Under the pieces are notes generated by a model. It saw only the letters and a program-made list of their open reading frames with translations, was not told the origin of the DNA and ran no database searches. The position numbers were made by a program, and so were the translations under genes. Positions 7,802 to 13,736 of a DNA stretch of 15,785 bases are shown piece after piece (the stretch's first letter is position 1; the number at the start of each line of letters is the position of its first letter). The stretch is from an uncultured bacterium (lineage in GTDB: Bacteria; Verrucomicrobiota; Kiritimatiellia; CAIKKV01). The stretch covers positions 1-15,785 of the forward strand of contig CAIKKV010000042.1 of assembly GCA_903828035.1 (NCBI GenBank), in the 5' to 3' direction.

Positions 7802-7825
7802 GATTAAGAGTATGATTACGATTAG
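7802..7825 (+). repeat. Short tandem array of GATTAN-like hexamers
   Basis: Four consecutive hexamers read GATTAA, GAGTAT, GATTAC and GATTAG in the 91-base convergent spacer between the sulfatase and dihydrouridine synthase genes. The composition is AT-rich against GC-rich surroundings. It looks like a decayed microsatellite or fragment of an intergenic repeat. Confidence 0.45.
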
Positions 7826-7842
7826 GGACAGTTCGACTGGGG

Positions 7843-7863
7843 AGCGGGGGGCTATAACCCGCT
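7843..7863. terminator. Hairpin at the end of the dihydrouridine synthase gene
   Basis: AGCGGG at 7843-7848 and CCCGCT at 7858-7863 form a perfect six-base-pair inverted repeat with a 9-base loop, spanning the minus-strand stop at 7852-7854. The two flanking genes converge here, so it may end transcription from either side. There is no clear U-run, so this is weak. Confidence 0.3.
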
Positions 7864-8862
7864 GACGGAGATGGGATCCAGGCGCTCGGGATTGGCGGCC
7901 AGGAAGCTTTGAAGGCAGAGGACCGCGCGCTCCCAGTCGGGCGCCTGCTGGACCGCCTTGAAAAGCGTGTGCCCGAAGACATAGTTGCAGGCGAAGTAAG
8001 GGACCCACACCTTCAGGCGGCGCATGGCCTTGTCGGGCGTGAAATCGTCGGCCAGGTAGCCGCACAGCCGGTTCGCCAGCTCGGTGTGATCGACCGTCAG
8101 AGCCGGATTTTTCCAGCGCCCGAAAAGCCAGGGCTGCGCCGCGGCCAGGCGGCCGACCATCAGGCCGGAAACCGGCGCAAACAGCTCGGCGTTCGCCGTC
8201 ACATAATCTAGTCCGGAAATATCGCCGTTGGCAATGATCGGCAGTCGGGTGACGGCCGCCAGCTCGCCATAGACTTCATGGCGCGCCCGCCGGCGGAACT
8301 TGTCCTCGTGAAAGCGCGGGTGAAGAATCACGCCGTCCACGCCTTCCCCTTCCATCAGCCGGATGCGCTCAACCAGGCGGTCCCACCAGCCGTCGCGTTC
8401 GCGGCCAAGCCGGATTTTGACGGTCAGCGGCCCGGCGAACTCCTGCCGCATGACACGGAGAATCGCCCGGAGCCGGTCAGGGTCATCCGCCAGGTACGCC
8501 CCGCCGCCGCGCTGGGTGATCAGGGGGGCCCCGCAGGCGCAGTTGAGGTCGAGCCCGTCGGGCTGAATGGCGGCCAGCCGCTCGAGGATGGTGGAGAGGC
8601 GTCCGGGGTCGCTGACCAGCAGTTGATAGATGATTTTCCCGTCGCCGGGGCGGCGCTTGAGCCAGGGGGAGGTGGCCACGTCTTCATGGAGCATCATGCG
8701 GGCGGAGAGCATTTCCGAGAAGACCGCGCCGCAGCCGCCATAGTCCGCCATCAGCCGCCGCCAGGCGCTGTGCGTGAGGTTGGCCATGGGCGCGCAGAAG
8801 AGCGGCGGATCGAACGTGACGCCCCGCAAGGTCAGCGGCTTGAATTGGAAGGTTTCGGGCAT
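7852..8862 (-). CDS. tRNA-dihydrouridine synthase (Dus) family protein
   Basis: The protein has 336 residues from the ATG at 8862, preceded by GAAAGG. It is an FMN TIM-barrel enzyme of the Dus family, which reduces uridine to dihydrouridine in the tRNA D-loop. Visible landmarks are FCAPMANLTHSAWRRLM at 22-38, IIYQLL at 77-82 (flavin-site Gln), LDLNCACGAP at 104-113, TVKIRLG at 147-153, HPRF at 181-184, IIANGDISG at 209-217 and GLMVGRLAAAQPWLF at 233-247. The catalytic segment is usually N-x-G-C-P; here it reads N-C-A-C-G, keeping a cysteine (C110) in register but not the glycine or proline. An in-frame ATG at 8892 would add ten residues but has no better ribosome site. It stands alone on the minus strand. 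It could be a divergent paralogue with altered specificity. Confidence 0.9.
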   Translation of the reverse strand: MPETFQFKPLTLRGVTFDPPLFCAPMANLTHSAWRRLMADYGGCGAVFSEMLSARMMLHEDVATSPWLKRRPGDGKIIYQLLVSDPGRLSTILERLAAIQPDGLDLNCACGAPLITQRGGGAYLADDPDRLRAILRVMRQEFAGPLTVKIRLGRERDGWWDRLVERIRLMEGEGVDGVILHPRFHEDKFRRRARHEVYGELAAVTRLPIIANGDISGLDYVTANAELFAPVSGLMVGRLAAAQPWLFGRWKNPALTVDHTELANRLCGYLADDFTPDKAMRRLKVWVPYFACNYVFGHTLFKAVQQAPDWERAVLCLQSFLAANPERLDPISVSGL

Positions 8863-8880
8863 GGACCTTTCAGTATAGCA
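8863..8880 (-). promoter_or_regulatory. Extended -10 element close to the dus start
   Basis: On the minus strand TGCTATACT ends 9 bases before the ATG at 8862. It fits an extended -10 box (TG-n-TATACT, five of six to TATAAT). No good -35 box is seen at 16-18 bases. If used, the mRNA would have only a few leader bases. Confidence 0.35.
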
Positions 8881-8941
8881 GAAGAAAGGCATTGGCCTAT
8901 GGGAAACAAACGGCGAAATCGATAAGCTTTATTCTCTATTG

Positions 8942-8980
8942 TGAGGTCTGACACCTCAAGCTTGCGGTGCAACCGCTTGA
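8942..8980 (+). promoter_or_regulatory. Two overlapping dyads in the divergent spacer
   Basis: TGAGGT at 8942-8947 pairs with ACCTCA at 8953-8958 (loop of five). TCAAGCTTGC at 8956-8965 pairs with GCAA at 8969-8972 and GCTTGA at 8975-8980, with a 3-base loop and a CC bulge. The two arms share TCA at 8956-8958, so as RNA hairpins they exclude each other. As DNA, the second dyad overlaps a candidate -35 box and could be an operator. No known riboswitch class is recognised. Confidence 0.45.
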
Positions 8981-9005
8981 CTACGAACGCCAATCAGTGC
9001 ATAAA
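8977..9005 (+). promoter_or_regulatory. Candidate promoter for the ceramidase-like gene
   Basis: TTGACT at 8977-8982 (five of six) and CATAAA at 9000-9005 (four of six) are spaced by 17 bases and point toward the gene at 9087. The leader would be about 75 bases. The -35 box overlaps the inverted repeat ending at 8980. Confidence 0.4.
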
Positions 9006-9086
9006 ACAGGGTAGATTACTTTTCTCCAGGTGTCCGAAAAATCGCGGCACGATCAGGCTGGCGTTTATGCTTAAAATAGGACAAGC

Positions 9087-10382
9087 ATGATATCCATCAG
9101 CAGTTTTGAGTCTGACATTACACCGCCGCTCGGTCACCCGCTTTGTGCCGGGTGGTATGCGCCGGCGAGAGGAATCACCGATCGCCTGTCCGCTAAAGGA
9201 ATCGTCCTGACCGGGGACCAGAAGCCGGTTGTCCTCTGCGCGCTGGATTGGGCTGAGCTCAGCAACCGTGAGCACCTGCGCTGGCGGCAGGCTCTCGCGA
9301 CGGCGGCGGGGACGGATCCGGACCGTGTGGCCGTTCAGTGCACGCACGCCCACAATACGCCGTGGCCTGACCGTGAGGCGCAGGACCTGCTGGACGAATC
9401 CGGATTCGCCAATGTCATCATGACCGGTCCCTGGTGCGAGAGTGCTCGGGACACAGTCGCCGAAGCGGTTCGGGGAGCCCTGAAGGCCAGTCGGCCTTGC
9501 ACGCACGTTGGCGCTGGTCAGTCGCGCGTGGAGCAAGTCGCCTCGACGCGCCGTGTGATGGGGAGCGATGGCCGGGTGAAGGCGATCCGCTGGACAAAGA
9601 TCACGGATCCCGCGGTTCGCGCCGAACCGGAAGGGCTCATCGATCCGTTCCTCAAGACGATTGCGTTCTGGGACGGCGACAAGAAACTGGCGGTTCTTCA
9701 TTACTATGCCGTGCATCCCACAAGCTTTGATGGCGATGGACTGGTTACTCCGGATTTCGTGGGGCTGGCGCGCAATCGGCGCCAGCAGGAAGACGGGGGT
9801 GTTCCTCACATATATTTCACGGGTTGTGCAGGAAACGTAACGGCCGGCAAGTACAACGACGGCAGTCCGGCCAACCGGGCCGTGCTGACCGAACGGGTGT
9901 ATCGGGCGATGGTGGCTTCCGAGGAGAGCATGAGGCGGGAACCGCTTTCGAAGTGGATGTGGCGAGTTCAACCTGTGGTTTTACCGCCCCGGGAAGACAT
10001 GACCGAGGTCGGGCTGCGTGAGCGGATTCGCGCTCCGGGCGGCAATTCGATTCCGCGCAGTCAAGCGGCCTTGATGCTCAGTTATCTCAAACGGAAAGAT
10101 TTGCCGATCCCGGTAACCTGTCTGCAGATGGGACCCGGGATTTGTATTCTAAATCTCCCCGGTGAAGCGTTTATTGAGTACCAGTTGGCCGCGCAGAAGG
10201 AACGACCCGATGCGTTTGTGGCGGTCGCCAGTTACGGGGATCTGGGCCCGGGATACATCACACTCGAACGGTCGTTTGCCGAAGGGGGCTACGAACCCTC
10301 CGATGCATTTGTTTCCGGCAAGGCGGAAGCCATTCTCTGCGAGGCTATTCATGGGGTTCTGTTATCGACTCCCGAACGATAG
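9087..10382 (+). CDS. Neutral/alkaline ceramidase-like hydrolase
   Basis: This 431-residue protein resembles the N-terminal catalytic domain of neutral/alkaline non-lysosomal ceramidases. It begins ISSFESDITPPLG, the standard opening of this family. THAHNTP at 86-92 corresponds to the zinc-binding SHTHSGP of characterised ceramidases, and YYAVHPTSF at 206-214 to the segment holding a second zinc His. FTGCAGNVTAG at 244-254 matches the conserved Gly-rich loop. True ceramidases are about 650 residues with a signal peptide and a C-terminal domain; this one is shorter and has no visible signal, as do many PVC homologues of unknown substrate. AGGA lies 4-7 bases before the ATG's spacer at 9079-9082, supporting the start. 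A role in amide or lipid hydrolysis is inferred from the family only. The gene is divergent from dus and may be transcribed alone. Confidence 0.8.
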   Translation: MISISSFESDITPPLGHPLCAGWYAPARGITDRLSAKGIVLTGDQKPVVLCALDWAELSNREHLRWRQALATAAGTDPDRVAVQCTHAHNTPWPDREAQDLLDESGFANVIMTGPWCESARDTVAEAVRGALKASRPCTHVGAGQSRVEQVASTRRVMGSDGRVKAIRWTKITDPAVRAEPEGLIDPFLKTIAFWDGDKKLAVLHYYAVHPTSFDGDGLVTPDFVGLARNRRQQEDGGVPHIYFTGCAGNVTAGKYNDGSPANRAVLTERVYRAMVASEESMRREPLSKWMWRVQPVVLPPREDMTEVGLRERIRAPGGNSIPRSQAALMLSYLKRKDLPIPVTCLQMGPGICILNLPGEAFIEYQLAAQKERPDAFVAVASYGDLGPGYITLERSFAEGGYEPSDAFVSGKAEAILCEAIHGVLLSTPER

Positions 10383-10400
10383 AGGGGTCGGTCCCGCAGA

Positions 10401-10526
10401 TCAGAGCAACCCGGTGAGGTCGGTCAAGCGAGGCAGGGTGCCAATGGCATAGAGCGGGACGTTGACGAGTTTGTCCTGTCGCTTCTTGGCGGAATCAGGC
10501 AAAACAACAGTTTTCGCTCGAAGGCG
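10401..10526 (-). pseudogene. Possible minus-strand gene remnant
   Basis: On the minus strand a frame is open for 41 codons between a TAA at 10527-10529 and a TGA at 10401-10403. It has no ATG. The translation is protein-like in composition (VVLPDSAKKRQDKLVNVPLY followed by AIGTLPRLTDLTGLL). It fills most of the 173-base spacer between two plus-strand genes. It could be the C-terminal scrap of a deleted gene or an inserted element. The family is not recognised, and a chance open frame of this length is possible in GC-rich DNA. Confidence 0.25.
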
Positions 10527-10533
10527 TTAGCGT

Positions 10534-10545
10534 TTACCGGGGTAA
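10534..10545 (+). promoter_or_regulatory. Small dyad upstream of the PaaK-like gene
   Basis: TTACC at 10534-10538 and GGTAA at 10541-10545 form a perfect inverted repeat with a two-base spacer, 10 bases before the ATG at 10556. It may be an operator half-site pair or may occlude the ribosome site. It is short enough to be chance. Confidence 0.25.
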
Positions 10546-10555
10546 GCAGGTATGG

Positions 10556-11929
10556 ATGTCGCTTGGGGATAAGTGTATACTGGCCCCCGTGAAAACCGCG
10601 ATCCCTCCTTGCGCGCCCGACCTGTATCTTTCCTTGCTAAAGGACGTTACGGACTGCGCGCTCAGCAAAGTTCCGGCATACCGGAAATGGGCGGCCTATG
10701 ATCCGGGCGGGGCCGATCCCGTGGCCCGGCTGGCGGCACTTCCGCTCGTCGACAAGGCGTTTATGCGGGAGCAGGGTCCGGCCGGCTTCGTTAATCCGGT
10801 GCATGATCTCGAAGCGGCTCTCGCCCGCGGCGAGGTGGAGCTCGTTCATACCAGCGGAAGCACGGGCGACCGGGTCAGCAACGTGTGGTGCCAGTCCTGG
10901 TGGAACGCTTCGGAGGCGGCCTCCTGGCAGCTCAATGCGCATGCCCGGCGCGTGTGCGACCGGGTCCACCCCGAGGCCATTCTCGCCAGCCCCCTGTGCG
11001 TGGGCTTCGTCAGCGAAGACGCCTATCTGGATCGGACCAAGAGAACGCTCGGCCGGTTCCTTTTCCTGAATGAGCGCGTGAATCCGTGCGAGTGGACCGC
11101 AGCCCATATGGACCGCATGATCGCGGAGCTCAATGAGTTCAAGCCTGCCGTCCTGGAGGCCAATCCCTCTTACCTGGCCCACCTGTGCCGCTATGCGGCG
11201 CGGGCGAAGCGCAAGGTGTTTTCGCCGGGCCTGATTGTCCTGACGTTCGAGAACCCATCCGTGCTGCACAGGCGGCAGATCCTGGCGGTATTCGATTCAC
11301 CGATCGCCAGCTCTTACGGGGCGACCGAGGCGGGCTATGTCTTCATGGAATGCGAATGCGGCCGGCTTCATCAGAACACGGACTACTGCCATGTCGATTT
11401 CATCCCCTTCGCTCCGCATCATGGCGGGCCCGGGATGGGCTCCATCCTGGTGACGACCTTCCACAATCCCTGGCGCGTGCTGCTGCGATTTGATATCGGC
11501 GATGTGGTGAAGCTTGCGGCGGAGCCTTGCCCATGCGGCCGGCGGGAGGGGCTGACCCTGTCGTCGATCGAGGGCCGCGGCGTGAATCTCACCCTGACGA
11601 CAGACGGCCGCGCCGTGACACAGAACAGCGTCGACGGCCTCATCGGCGCCGTGCCGGGCATCGAGGACTATCAGCTGCTTCAAGTTTCAGAACTGGATTA
11701 TTTGCTCAAGTTTGCCTCTTCGGATTCGAATGAAACGCGGATTTCCGCCCAGGTCCATCCGGCCTTGGCCTCCTTGTATGGAAGCGGGGCGCGGCTCCAA
11801 GTGGAACGGGTCGATGCCCTACCGCCGGATCTGCCGGGAAAGTGCCGGCTATGCAAGCCGTTGATTCCCGTGAATCCCCGCACATTCTGGGATTCGCGCC
11901 ATGTGCCGCCGGGAGGGCTATCCGCATGA
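10556..11929 (+). CDS. PaaK/CapK-like adenylate-forming enzyme
   Basis: The protein has 457 residues of the phenylacetate-CoA-ligase-like branch of the ANL superfamily, which activate a carboxylate as acyl-AMP and pass it to CoA or another acceptor. The P-loop is HTSGSTG at 98-104. SYGATEAG at 253-260 is the aromatic/adenine motif, RFDIGD at 311-316 holds the ribose-binding Asp, and PGKCRLCKP at 427-435 is the C-terminal lysine region. Cysteines of CECG at 266-269, C278 and CPCG at 325-328 suggest the structural zinc site seen in PaaK relatives. No signal peptide or carrier domain is visible. An in-frame GTG at 10589 is an alternative start, with TATACT just upstream; neither start has a strong Shine-Dalgarno. 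It overlaps the next gene by ATGA, so the two are co-translated. The carboxylate substrate is unknown. Confidence 0.85.
   Translation: MSLGDKCILAPVKTAIPPCAPDLYLSLLKDVTDCALSKVPAYRKWAAYDPGGADPVARLAALPLVDKAFMREQGPAGFVNPVHDLEAALARGEVELVHTSGSTGDRVSNVWCQSWWNASEAASWQLNAHARRVCDRVHPEAILASPLCVGFVSEDAYLDRTKRTLGRFLFLNERVNPCEWTAAHMDRMIAELNEFKPAVLEANPSYLAHLCRYAARAKRKVFSPGLIVLTFENPSVLHRRQILAVFDSPIASSYGATEAGYVFMECECGRLHQNTDYCHVDFIPFAPHHGGPGMGSILVTTFHNPWRVLLRFDIGDVVKLAAEPCPCGRREGLTLSSIEGRGVNLTLTTDGRAVTQNSVDGLIGAVPGIEDYQLLQVSELDYLLKFASSDSNETRISAQVHPALASLYGSGARLQVERVDALPPDLPGKCRLCKPLIPVNPRTFWDSRHVPPGGLSA
11911..11917 (+). promoter_or_regulatory. Ribosome binding site fixing the S51-like start
   Basis: GGGAGGG lies 8 bases before the ATG at 11926, inside the end of the PaaK-like gene. 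It favours this start over the in-frame GTG at 11842. Confidence 0.6.
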
Positions 11930-12600
11930 CCCGTGAAAACGGAAAATCAAACGGCCGCCTGTTTCTGGTGGCCGGCGGCCGCGGGCGCGGCGGAACCGAT
12001 ACTGTTTTGGAGTTCATGCTGGAGAGGTTGGATTGCAGCCAGCCCCGCGTGGCCTACATTGGGGCGGCCCACGCGGATGACCCCGGCTTTTTCAAGCGGA
12101 TGAAGGGCATGCTGGTTGCGGCGGGCGCCGGGGTTGTGGAGTTGGTCCCGCTGGCGGGCCGCCGAAGCATCGATGCTTCCGCGAAGCGGTTGCTGGAACA
12201 GGCCGACCTGGTTTTCGTGAGCGGCGGGGATGTGGAAGAGGGCATGCGGGTGCTCAAGGCTTGCGGGGCGGTTCGGCCGCTAAAGGCCCTGTTTAAAAAG
12301 GGAAAGCCCTTCATGGGCCTTTCGGCCGGAAGCATCATGCTGGGGCAGACGTGGATCCGGTGGAAGGATCCCGAGGATGACTCGACGGCGGAGCCTTTTG
12401 ACTGCCTCGGGCTGGCGCCCTTCAGCTGCGACACCCATGACGAGGATTCCGGCTGGGAGGAGTTGAAAATGCTGGTGTCCCTTTCGCCTGCGGGCGCCCG
12501 CGGCTATGGGATTCCATCGGGCAGCGGCCTGGCGGTGGAGCCGGATGGTGCTTCCGTCTCCTGCGGGCCCGTCCCCGTTTTATACATTAAGACTTCCTAG
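11926..12600 (+). CDS. S51-type serine peptidase (dipeptidase E / cyanophycinase-like)
   Basis: The protein has 224 residues from the ATG at 11926, close to the roughly 230 of dipeptidase E. It shows the class-I glutamine-amidotransferase-like fold of peptidase family S51: RLFLVAGGRGRGGTD at 11-25, RVAYIGAA at 41-48, ADLVFVSGGD at 93-102, and the nucleophile elbow GLSAGS at 131-136 with S133 as catalytic serine. H171 in CDTHDED is a candidate catalytic His. S51 enzymes cleave Asp-containing dipeptides or the beta-Asp-Arg bonds of cyanophycin. No signal peptide is present, so it is cytoplasmic. Start and stop of the two genes overlap as ATGA, tying it to the adenylating enzyme upstream. The family call is firm; the substrate is open. 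Confidence 0.85.
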   Translation: MTRENGKSNGRLFLVAGGRGRGGTDTVLEFMLERLDCSQPRVAYIGAAHADDPGFFKRMKGMLVAAGAGVVELVPLAGRRSIDASAKRLLEQADLVFVSGGDVEEGMRVLKACGAVRPLKALFKKGKPFMGLSAGSIMLGQTWIRWKDPEDDSTAEPFDCLGLAPFSCDTHDEDSGWEELKMLVSLSPAGARGYGIPSGSGLAVEPDGASVSCGPVPVLYIKTS

Positions 12601-12615
12601 CGGTTTTCACCGCTA
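12598..12615 (+). terminator. Hairpin at the end of the PaaK-S51 pair
   Basis: TAGCGGT at 12598-12604 and ACCGCTA at 12609-12615 form a perfect seven-base-pair stem with a TTTC loop, beginning at the stop codon of the S51 gene. It is followed by a second dyad (AGCGC at 12616-12620, GCGCT at 12631-12635). No U-run follows, so intrinsic termination is uncertain. Confidence 0.4.
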
Positions 12616-12962
12616 AGCGCGGAGGGCGGAGCGCTGCGACGCCGAATAGCGTATGGTCGCAGGTTCCGTTGTCGGTTGTGCTGGGTTCGGCGTTCCGGCC
12701 GGAATCTGGCGGGCGCTTTTCCGCGCTGAGGGGCTCCGGTTGGATGGGCCGGGCCCGCAAGGCCACGTCCCATCGCCGTCACCCGGCTGAGCCTCGAAAA
12801 CCGCTCGTTTGTTTCCGCTGATCGAACCGCCGCAACCCCTTCGCCATCGCGTTCCCGCGGCTCTCCGAGCACGCTCGGGCGGCGCTCGAGGGGGTTCCGA
12901 AGAATCGCCCGACTAAATTGGGCATATCATTATTGGCTTACAGCTGAGGCGAGCCATTAATT
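12601..12962. other. Convergent 362-base spacer rich in inverted repeats
   Basis: No convincing gene is seen; the longest minus-strand frame (12597-12872) has a composition unlike protein, rich in Arg. The region holds several dyads: a 12-base perfect palindrome TTCCGGCCGGAA at 12693-12704, GATGGG/CCCATC at 12743-12748 and 12769-12774, and CCGAGC/GCTCGG at 12865-12870 and 12873-12878. These could be bidirectional terminators, remnants of intergenic repeats, or an unrecognised structured RNA. No tRNA or known riboswitch pattern was recognised. Confidence 0.5.
12930..12960 (-). terminator. Possible terminator of the hydrogenase-like operon
   Basis: TTATTGGCT at 12930-12938 and AGCCATTAA at 12952-12960 form an inverted repeat of eight pairs with one mismatch and a 13-base loop, starting two bases beyond the minus-strand stop at 12963. 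The stem lacks a following U-run in minus orientation, so the call is weak. Confidence 0.35.
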
Positions 12963-13727
12963 TCAGGAAATACGCCCGAGCAGGCGCAGGAGCCCGTCGA
13001 GGATGGTGAGCGGGTGGGGCGGGCAGCCGGGGATGTACAGGTCCACCGGCACGAGGGCGTCGGCCCCGTTGCGGACCTGGTCGTGATCCCGGTAAGGGCC
13101 GCCCGCGATCGCGCAGGAGCCCACGGCGACGACGAGCTTAGGCGACGCCACGGCGTCGTAGGTTTTCTTCAGCGCCAGCTCCATGTTGAGCGTCACGGGG
13201 CCGGTGATCAGCAGGCCGTCGGCATGACGGGGCGAGGCGACAAACTGGATCCCGAACCGGGCCAGGTCCCAGCCCACCGTGCTTAGCACGTTGGTGTCGG
13301 CTTCGCAGGCGTTGCAGCCGCCGGCGCTGACCTGGCGGAATTTCAAAGAGCGGCCGAAGAGCTTTTTCATTTTCACGTCCAGCGCCGCCGCCCGCTTGAG
13401 GGCCTGCTGGTCCTGCGTGAGGATGAGGTCCTCGCGCTTGCGGACGGACAGCCGGTAGTCGGCTCCGTAGGTGATGGCTTTTTTGGGGCAGGCCGCCTGG
13501 CAATCCGTGCAGAAGAGGCATTTGCCCAGGTCGACGGCCATCGGCCTTTCCGCCCGGATCGACCCGGTCGGGCACGCGTCCGCGCAGGCGCGGCAGCCGG
13601 CCGGGCAGAGCGTGGCGTCGATCACCGGGCGGCCGCGGAACCGGTCCGGCAGGGGGGGCGGCGGGCCGTCCGGATAGCGGAGGGTCCGGTGTTTCTGTTG
13701 CAGACGGGCGAGCAGGATTTTGAACAT
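12963..13727 (-). CDS. Hydrogenase-4-like small subunit (NuoB/HycG type) fused to two 4Fe-4S ferredoxin domains
   Basis: The protein has 254 residues. The N-terminal part carries two ferredoxin motifs: C41, C45, C48, C52 (first gap three residues rather than the usual two) and C70, C73, C76, C80. Residues about 120-254 are the NuoB / [NiFe]-hydrogenase small-subunit domain, with GGCNACEAD at 136-144, AVGSCAIAGG at 201-210 and PGCPPHP at 233-239; C138, C141, C205 and C235 should hold the proximal 4Fe-4S cluster. It resembles HyfH/HycF and HyfI/HycG joined in one chain. It would carry electrons between a soluble donor or acceptor and the membrane module. It starts 9 bases after the large-subunit stop, with AGGA upstream, and is the last gene of the operon. 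All cluster ligands are present, in contrast to the degraded Ni site of its partner. Confidence 0.9.
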   Translation of the reverse strand: MFKILLARLQQKHRTLRYPDGPPPPLPDRFRGRPVIDATLCPAGCRACADACPTGSIRAERPMAVDLGKCLFCTDCQAACPKKAITYGADYRLSVRKREDLILTQDQQALKRAAALDVKMKKLFGRSLKFRQVSAGGCNACEADTNVLSTVGWDLARFGIQFVASPRHADGLLITGPVTLNMELALKKTYDAVASPKLVVAVGSCAIAGGPYRDHDQVRNGADALVPVDLYIPGCPPHPLTILDGLLRLLGRIS

Positions 13728-13736
13728 GGCGGATTC

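Noticed and set aside
6498..7982. A 494-codon minus-strand open frame opposite the sulfatase
   Set aside because: It mirrors a gene with clear sulfatase motifs and runs into the dus gene; there are no domains in its translation.
12597..12872. A 91-codon minus-strand frame in the convergent spacer
   Set aside because: The translation is Arg/Pro/Ala-rich with no secondary-structure pattern and no ribosome site; better explained by GC-rich non-coding DNA.
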